Positions 8,728 to 13,458 of a stretch of DNA of 13,458 bases are shown piece by piece. A program made the translations under genes and the position numbers. Under the pieces are notes generated by a model, which was not told the DNA's origin, did not search any database, and saw nothing but the letters and a program-made list of their open reading frames with translations. Every line of letters begins with the position of its first letter. The stretch's first letter is position 1. Origin of the DNA: Bacteroidia bacterium. Lineage in GTDB: Bacteria > Bacteroidota > Bacteroidia > Bacteroidales > Azobacteroidaceae. The DNA is taken from NCBI GenBank assembly GCA_025996815.1, contig BNTT01000074.1:1-13458 (forward strand), in the 5' to 3' direction.

Positions 8728-8755
8728 ATTATAAATAAAATAACAGATAAAAAAA

Positions 8756-11700
8756 ATGAAAAAAAAGCAATTATTTATCGCCTCAACAGGACTGATTGGC
8801 TCACTCCTGTTGACGGGATGCAGTTCAAAATCGGACGCTTACACTCGCGGGATTGGCGTGTATCCGGGAAATCCCGCTGAAACGTATGCTCCGGAATTGG
8901 TAGCCGACAATTCGACTTACCGGAATGTGGCTGAGTTGAAAAGTGCTTACCACTCTTCAAGTTATGACTATAATTTGACGGCTCAATTAGTTACGGACGG
9001 CATTGTTTCGGATTCGGAACCGGCAACCATCAATGTTTCCACGCAAAACGGCGATTTGAAAAAACACGAACGCGAATGGTTGTTCGATGGAAAAAGCGAT
9101 TCCAAATATGTGGTGGACGGAACGGATGTTTATCTGCAACTGGATTTGAATCATTTTGACATCTCCGTTGACAAAATCGTGCTGTCCGGCAGTGTAACAC
9201 TGGATGCGGCAAAGGCACAAGGCTATGAGGTGGTTGCGTATGGCTCCGATGATGGAACAAATTGGGAAATTTTGGGACAGGAAAAGGGCGGCGGATATAT
9301 CGGAACAAAACGACCGGCTTCTCCATGGGACATCTATTTTGGTAAAAGTGCCAATATCACACGCCTCTTGAATCAGGAAATTGTTTTGAAACAGCCGGTT
9401 AACTATGCCCATTACAAAATCCGCTTGAAGGCACCCGGTGCATTAACATGGAATTTCACCGATTGGGATTACTACAAAAACGGTGAATTATTGGTTGTGC
9501 TGCCTTCCTACCACTTCAACAGTGCATGGAAAAGCGCAGGAGCCGGCGAAGAATGGGTGTATGTTGATTTGGGTGCTTCGGCAGCGATTGATAAAGTCAA
9601 ATTGTTGTGGCTCAATAAAGCCCTTGCCGGAACTGTTCAGACTTCCGATGATGCAAAATCATGGAAAGATGCCGTTTCATTGCCGGGTGGAAATGACAAA
9701 ACGGACGAGATAACTCTATCGGCAAAAGGACGTTATGTTCGTGTGTTGATGACAGAAGCAGCAAATAACCTCCCCTATATTTTAAGTGAATTGGAAGTAT
9801 ATGGAAAAGGTGGCGTGACGGCACGTCCTCATACGGCACCGCAAGCAACCGGCAACCGGCACTATCTGAGCGGCGGCAATTGGAAGTTGCAGCGGGGTTC
9901 TGAGGTCAATGGAAGCGGTGAAGAAATTTCCAAACCTGATTTCACTGTAAAAAATTGGGTGGTCGCCACTGTTCCCGGCACTGTTTTGTCGAGCTATATC
10001 AACATTGGTGCTGTGCCGAATCCGAATTATGCAGATAATATATTGAATATTTCCGAATCATTTTTCTATTCCAATTTCTGGTACAGGAACGAATTTACGC
10101 TGCCTGCCGATTTTTCCGATGACAACGTTTTTCTGAATTTCGATGGTATCAACTGGAAAGCCAATGTGTTTTTGAACGGTCAAAAAATAGGCAACGTGGA
10201 TGGCGGATTTATGCGGGGCAAATTCAACATTACCGGTTGGCTTGCCGCCGGAAAGAATGTGCTTGCCGTTGAAATCGTAAAAAACCTCCATCAGGGGGCG
10301 GTAAAAGAGCCAACCGCTTTTAGCCACGACCAAAACGGCGGTATCCCCGGAGCCGACAATCCTACATTCCATGCCACTATCGGTTGGGATTGGATTCCAA
10401 CAGTGCGCGGTCGGGATATTGGTATATGGAATGATGTTTTCCTGACACATACCGGACCGGTAACGATAGAAAATCCATTTGTGCGCACCGAACTCCCTTT
10501 GCCGGATACGACTTCCGCCAAGGTGCTTGTTGAAGTTACCTTAGTGAACACCTCGGATAAAGAAGTGAGCGGCAGCCTGAAAGGCTCGTTTGGAGAAACC
10601 GCATTTGAGCAAGCGGTTACACTGGCTGCTGCTGAAACGAAGACCGTAAATATAAACCCGACCACGCATCCGGTTTTGGCTTTGCAAAATCCGAAACTTT
10701 GGTGGCCCTCAGGCTATGGCGAACCGTATTTATACGATGTCAAATTGAGTTTTGAATCCACCGGAAAAATCTCCGATGCCACTCAATTCAAATCCGGCGT
10801 TCGCCAAATGACTTTTAGCGAAGACCCTTATGAGCCAAGCGGTCAGCAACCGCCATTCGGAGGAGAAAAAGACCCGAAACGGTTGAGCCTCTACGTCAAT
10901 GGTCGCCGTTTCATCGGCTTTGGCGGAAACTGGGGCTTTGGCGAGTCCAACCTGAATTATCGCGGGCGTGAATACGACATTGCCGTTGCTTATCATGCCG
11001 ATATGAATTTTACGATGATTCGCAACTGGGTAGGTCAAATTGGCGATGAGGAGTTTTATGAAGCCTGCGACCGGCATGGGGTAATGGTTTGGCAAGATTT
11101 CTGGCTGGCAAATCCGGTGGATGGTCCCGACCCGTATTATCCGGATTTGTTTAACAACAATGCGCAGGATTATATCAAAAGGATACGCAATCACCCTTCT
11201 ATTGGTATTTATGTGGGGCGTAACGAAGGGAATCCGCCCGCCGTTCTTGATGATTATTTGCGTAAAGTGATTCCGCAGTTGCATCCGGGCATCCATTATA
11301 TTTCCAACTCTGCCGAAGGCGTAGTAAGCGGCGGCGGTCCCTACCGTGCCTTGCCTGTGAAGGAGTATTTTCAGACTTACGGGCACGATAAATTTCACAG
11401 TGAACGCGGTATGCCGAATGTGATGAACTACGAAAGTCTGGTTCAAACATTCAGCCCGGAAGCCCTGACCATACAGAATACAACGGAAACGCCCAACACT
11501 CAGTGGGGAATGCACGATTACACGTTGAACAGTGCACAGGGAGCGGCTTCGTTCAACGGCATCATCGAAAAAGCCTTTGGTAAACCGAAAGATGTCAAGC
11601 AATTCGCCGAATGGGCGCAATGGATTAATTACGATGGCTATCGGGCTATCTTTGAGGGACGCAGCGAACACCGCCGAGGTATGTTGTTGTGGATGAGCCA

Positions 11701-12373
11701 TCCGGCATGGCCGTCTATGGTATGGCAAACCTACGATTATTATTTTGACCCAACCGGCGGCTATTTTGGCTCCAAAAAAGGTTCAGAGCCAATCCATATC
11801 CAATATAATCCGATTCGGGAGGACATTGAAGTGGTGAATTACCATGCGCTTGACCATAAAGGAGTCGTAGCAAAAGCGCAACTTATCAATCAGGACGGCT
11901 CGGTGCAGTGGGAAAAAGAAACCACGCTGGATATTAAAGAAGATGCCACGGTAGCTTGTTTCCCGCTCGAATTGCCGACAAGTCTGTCGAATACCTATTT
12001 CATCAAGCTCACGTTGATGGAAAACGGAAAATTACTTTCCGACAACTTCTATTGGAAAGGAAAGGAAGAAGGTAACTACCAATCGCTGTTGCAACTGCCA
12101 AAAACGAAACTGACGGTGAAAACAACAGCAAACAAATCCGGCAAAGAGTGGCATTTGACCACCACATTGAAAAATGACACGCAAACACCGGCGTTGATGG
12201 TACGCCTGAAAGTGGAAGGAGCAAAAAGCACCGAACGCATTCTACCGGTATTTTTCAGTGACAACTACATATTCTTAATGCCCGAAGAAGAAAAAATCAT
12301 CACAATGAAACTGTATGACAGCGATACCCGCAGGGAAAAACCGGTTGTAAACGTTTCAGGATTCAATTTATAA
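8756..12373 (+). CDS. Lipoprotein glycoside hydrolase family 2 enzyme with two discoidin-like domains
   Basis: This is a 1,205-residue GH2 enzyme, probably anchored in the outer membrane: signal peptide with lipobox LLTGC (Cys22). Two F5/8 type C (discoidin)-like domains precede the enzyme, at about 60-225 (EREWLFDGKSDSKYVVDG, YEVVAYGSDDGTNWEILG) and about 245-350 (EWVYVDLGASAAIDKVKLLW, ending LSELEVYG). Then come the GH2 sugar-binding domain (about 365-565; FWYRNEFTLP, FDGINWKANVFLNGQKIG), an Ig-like domain (about 570-700) and the barrel (about 711-1018; MIRNWVGQIGDEEFYEACD, GVMVWQDFWLANP). Probable acid/base is Glu824 in GRNEG and probable nucleophile Glu883 in HSERG. The C-terminal part, 1020-1205, looks like further Ig-like domains. 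The architecture is closest to the beta-mannosidase / exo-beta-D-glucosaminidase / mannosylglycoprotein endo-beta-mannosidase branch, not to LacZ. Family GH2 is secure; substrate is not. It is the last gene before the terminator. Confidence 0.92.
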   Translation: MKKKQLFIASTGLIGSLLLTGCSSKSDAYTRGIGVYPGNPAETYAPELVADNSTYRNVAELKSAYHSSSYDYNLTAQLVTDGIVSDSEPATINVSTQNGDLKKHEREWLFDGKSDSKYVVDGTDVYLQLDLNHFDISVDKIVLSGSVTLDAAKAQGYEVVAYGSDDGTNWEILGQEKGGGYIGTKRPASPWDIYFGKSANITRLLNQEIVLKQPVNYAHYKIRLKAPGALTWNFTDWDYYKNGELLVVLPSYHFNSAWKSAGAGEEWVYVDLGASAAIDKVKLLWLNKALAGTVQTSDDAKSWKDAVSLPGGNDKTDEITLSAKGRYVRVLMTEAANNLPYILSELEVYGKGGVTARPHTAPQATGNRHYLSGGNWKLQRGSEVNGSGEEISKPDFTVKNWVVATVPGTVLSSYINIGAVPNPNYADNILNISESFFYSNFWYRNEFTLPADFSDDNVFLNFDGINWKANVFLNGQKIGNVDGGFMRGKFNITGWLAAGKNVLAVEIVKNLHQGAVKEPTAFSHDQNGGIPGADNPTFHATIGWDWIPTVRGRDIGIWNDVFLTHTGPVTIENPFVRTELPLPDTTSAKVLVEVTLVNTSDKEVSGSLKGSFGETAFEQAVTLAAAETKTVNINPTTHPVLALQNPKLWWPSGYGEPYLYDVKLSFESTGKISDATQFKSGVRQMTFSEDPYEPSGQQPPFGGEKDPKRLSLYVNGRRFIGFGGNWGFGESNLNYRGREYDIAVAYHADMNFTMIRNWVGQIGDEEFYEACDRHGVMVWQDFWLANPVDGPDPYYPDLFNNNAQDYIKRIRNHPSIGIYVGRNEGNPPAVLDDYLRKVIPQLHPGIHYISNSAEGVVSGGGPYRALPVKEYFQTYGHDKFHSERGMPNVMNYESLVQTFSPEALTIQNTTETPNTQWGMHDYTLNSAQGAASFNGIIEKAFGKPKDVKQFAEWAQWINYDGYRAIFEGRSEHRRGMLLWMSHPAWPSMVWQTYDYYFDPTGGYFGSKKGSEPIHIQYNPIREDIEVVNYHALDHKGVVAKAQLINQDGSVQWEKETTLDIKEDATVACFPLELPTSLSNTYFIKLTLMENGKLLSDNFYWKGKEEGNYQSLLQLPKTKLTVKTTANKSGKEWHLTTTLKNDTQTPALMVRLKVEGAKSTERILPVFFSDNYIFLMPEEEKIITMKLYDSDTRREKPVVNVSGFNL

Positions 12374-12389
12374 GATTATTTATGAAAAT

Positions 12390-12428
12390 AGCAGGTTCGG
12401 CGGCAAGGGTATTGCCGCCGAATCTGTT
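12390..12428 (+). terminator. Intrinsic terminator closing the PUL transcription unit
   Basis: A perfect 11-bp stem, TTCGGCGGCAA (12396-12406) against TTGCCGCCGAA (12412-12422), closes a five-base GGGTA loop. Outer pairs extend it to 12390/12428 with two G-T wobbles. It is GC-rich at the core, starts 16 bases after the GH2 stop codon, and runs into T-rich sequence (TGTTTATAGTTGTTTG). It separates the PUL from the toxin-antitoxin promoter immediately downstream. Confidence 0.8.
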
Positions 12429-12436
12429 TATAGTTG

Positions 12437-12467
12437 TTTGTGGAATGGGGAAAAAGTTGTACCTTTG
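12437..12467 (+). promoter_or_regulatory. Bacteroides-type promoter of the toxin-antitoxin cassette
   Basis: TTTG (12437-12440) and TACCTTTG (12460-12467) match the -33 (TTTG) and -7 (TAnnTTTG) elements known for Bacteroides primary sigma factor promoters, with a 19-base gap. Transcription would begin near 12473-12476, leaving a leader of roughly 25 bases before the antitoxin ATG at 12501. It directly follows the terminator, so the cassette has its own transcription. TA operons are usually autorepressed at such promoters, but I found no clear operator palindrome. Confidence 0.7.
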
Positions 12468-12500
12468 CGGTGTAAAAATAACAAATTATTTAAAAATGAT

Positions 12501-12746
12501 ATGAACGCAGTAACATTAGACACTCAAAAAGTTACGCTTGCCCGTGAAATTCTCGAAGAACCCAACGAGAATATAGTAATGAAAGTAATGACATACTTTC
12601 GGGCAGTAAAGGATGATACAAAAGTACCACCTTGCCATTTTTCGGTAGAAGAGTTAAAAACAGAAATTGCTCAATCACTGAAAGATGTTGCATACGGCAG
12701 GGTTACTACTCAGGAGCAATTAGAAAAGGAAATGATATTATGGTAA
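12501..12746 (+). CDS. Putative antitoxin of a RelE/ParE-type toxin-antitoxin pair
   Basis: This is an 81-residue protein, identified as an antitoxin from position and size: a small gene directly upstream of and overlapping a RelE/ParE-family toxin. The sequence has an N-terminal part (MNAVTLDTQKVTLAREILEE) that could be the DNA-binding or dimerisation segment, then a polar helical C-terminal part (VEELKTEIAQSLKDVAYGRV) suited to wrapping the toxin. I cannot assign it to a named antitoxin family. The ATG at 12501 is preferred over in-frame codons back to 12438 because those overlap the promoter. The antitoxin stop (12744-12746) lies inside the toxin start region, sharing the seven bases ATGGTAA, which suggests translational coupling. 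Composition is more AT-rich than the PUL genes, consistent with a mobile cassette. Confidence 0.75.
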   Translation: MNAVTLDTQKVTLAREILEEPNENIVMKVMTYFRAVKDDTKVPPCHFSVEELKTEIAQSLKDVAYGRVTTQEQLEKEMILW

Positions 12747-13066
12747 TCAATTGGACGGACAGAGCCAAGCAACATTTGCGTGATATTTACGATTATTACG
12801 CAGATGTCGCGGGTGATAATATTGCAGGGAAATTAGCGGCAGACATTAGCAATGCAGCACGTCCATTAGCAACCTTTCCGGAAATGGCAGCCAGAGAGCC
12901 TGCATTGATTGATTATCCTCAAGTATTTCGTTCGCTTATTGTGCGAAAGAGATACAAAATTATTTACTTTGTAGAAAATGAAATTGTCCATATCGTTGCC
13001 GTATGGGATTGTCGTCAAAATCCCGATAAGTTGAAGGGTAGAGTTTTAATGGGAAAATTTTTGTAA
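12740..13066 (+). CDS. RelE/ParE-superfamily toxin
   Basis: This 108-residue protein has the layout of the RelE/ParE toxin superfamily: opening [20 protein letters not shown], a helical hairpin ([20 protein letters not shown]), the loop PEMAAREP, and the final sheet [19 protein letters not shown] followed by [13 protein letters not shown]. The toxins of this family either cleave ribosome-bound mRNA (RelE-like) or poison DNA gyrase (ParE-like). The opening and the [15 protein letters not shown] strand pair favour a ParE-type fold, but the target cannot be decided from sequence. The ATG at 12740 is chosen because it overlaps the antitoxin stop by seven bases and gives the family length. An in-frame start at 12632 would add 36 unrelated residues inside the antitoxin gene. 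The -7 element of the next gene overlaps its stop codon. Confidence 0.88.
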   Translation: MVINWTDRAKQHLRDIYDYYADVAGDNIAGKLAADISNAARPLATFPEMAAREPALIDYPQVFRSLIVRKRYKIIYFVENEIVHIVAVWDCRQNPDKLKGRVLMGKFL

Positions 13067-13071
13067 CTTTG
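13064..13071 (+). promoter_or_regulatory. Candidate -7 promoter element for the DUF1080 gene
   Basis: TAACTTTG matches the Bacteroides -7 consensus TAnnTTTG and begins at the toxin stop codon (TAA, 13064-13066). A start near 13078 would leave an AT-rich leader of about 20 bases before the ATG at 13099. No exact TTTG lies at the expected upstream distance; the nearest candidate is the GTTTT around 13043, so the -33 element is weak. Confidence 0.5.
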
Positions 13072-13098
13072 CAGTCACTAATAAATAATTATTTACGT

Positions 13099-13458
13099 AT
13101 GAAAAAGATATGTGCATTATCAATCGCCACCTGCTTGTTTGCGGGGGCTATCGCGCCCAATTTGATGGCGCAAGACAACTCGCTGACTGCCGAAGAAGTG
13201 GCTGGAGGCTGGAAATTGCTGTGGGACGGCAAAACGACCAACGGCTGGCGCGGCGCGAAACTTGCCGATTTCCCCCGTACCGGCTGGTCTGTCCAAAACG
13301 GCACGTTGCGGGTGCATCCCGCCGGTGGCAACGAATCCACCAATGGCGGCGATATTGTGAGTACGCAAGCGTACAAAAATTTTATCCTGAAAGTGGATTT
13401 CAGGATTACTCAGGGTGCCAATAGCGGCATCAAGTATTTCGTAGACCCCGGTCTGAAC
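13099..13458 (+). CDS. Secreted DUF1080 / 3-keto-disaccharide hydrolase-like protein (3'-partial)
   Basis: The first 120 codons are present; the gene runs off the window. A signal peptide is cleaved after Ala24 (NLMA/QDNS), so the product is exported to the periplasm or cell surface. From residue about 35 the sequence matches the start of the DUF1080 jelly-roll domain: [16 protein letters not shown], then [30 protein letters not shown] and [10 protein letters not shown]. Members of this domain family have been described as 3-keto-disaccharide hydrolases, acting on glycosides oxidised at C3, but many members are untested. The ATG at 13099 follows a candidate promoter and a short AT-rich leader. 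Whether this gene belongs functionally to the PUL upstream or opens a separate group cannot be seen here. Confidence 0.88.
   Translation, partial: MKKICALSIATCLFAGAIAPNLMAQDNSLTAEEVAGGWKLLWDGKTTNGWRGAKLADFPRTGWSVQNGTLRVHPAGGNESTNGGDIVSTQAYKNFILKVDFRITQGANSGIKYFVDPGLN

Noticed and set aside
10730..11728. 332-residue reading frame on the - strand
   Set aside because: It is antisense to the GH2 barrel and has no domain or leader; it is a shadow of the real gene.
12438..12500. Upstream start for the antitoxin
   Set aside because: It would overlap the TTTG/TACCTTTG promoter, and the extra residues look unrelated.
12632..12739. Upstream ATG for the toxin, adding 36 residues
   Set aside because: The extension is Arg/Cys-rich out-of-frame antitoxin sequence and does not match the toxin family; the ATG at 12740 fits length and overlap.
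1..13458. CRISPR arrays, tRNA or rRNA genes, insertion sequences, invertible promoters
   Set aside because: I saw no spaced direct repeats, tRNA-like folds, transposase motifs or paired inverted repeats flanking a promoter.

Overview
The window is a stretch of a Bacteroidota genome, most likely Bacteroidales. The evidence is a SusC/SusD pair, lipoproteins with Bacteroidota-style lipoboxes, start codons preceded by A-rich leaders without Shine-Dalgarno motifs, and two promoter elements of the Bacteroides -7 type (TAnnTTTG). All genes run on the + strand. Genus and species cannot be read from the sequence. Bases 1-141 are almost pure G/T/A with about three C residues. They look like low-quality sequence at a contig edge, not genomic DNA, and they cut off the 5' end of the first gene.

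Region 142-12373 is a polysaccharide utilization locus (PUL) read as one transcription unit. It holds a SusC-like TonB-dependent glycan importer (5'-partial), its SusD-like surface lipoprotein, and a small uncharacterised lipoprotein in the SusE/SusF position. These are followed by a secreted clan GH-A-like glycosidase fused to a TolB/PD40-type beta-propeller, and a lipoprotein GH2 enzyme carrying two discoidin-like domains. Gaps inside the unit are 22-28 bases. The exception is the 108 bases before the fused enzyme, which contain a hairpin. A strong hairpin at 12390-12428 closes the unit.

Region 12437-13066 is a self-contained type II toxin-antitoxin cassette: a consensus promoter, an 81-aa putative antitoxin, and a RelE/ParE-family toxin whose start overlaps the antitoxin stop by 7 bases. 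A new promoter element overlaps the toxin stop codon. It leads into a gene at 13099, cut by the window end, for a secreted DUF1080 / 3-keto-disaccharide hydrolase-like protein.

Inferred working model: the small lipoprotein and SusD capture a glycan at the cell surface, the GH2 lipoprotein and the fused glycosidase trim it, and SusC imports the products. The substrate is not determined. The GH2 enzyme resembles the beta-mannosidase / exo-beta-glucosaminidase / endo-beta-mannosidase branch of its family. The most unusual item is the glycosidase-propeller fusion. The propeller part is a family I know mainly as stand-alone secreted proteins, and here it carries histidines at similar places in three of its repeats.
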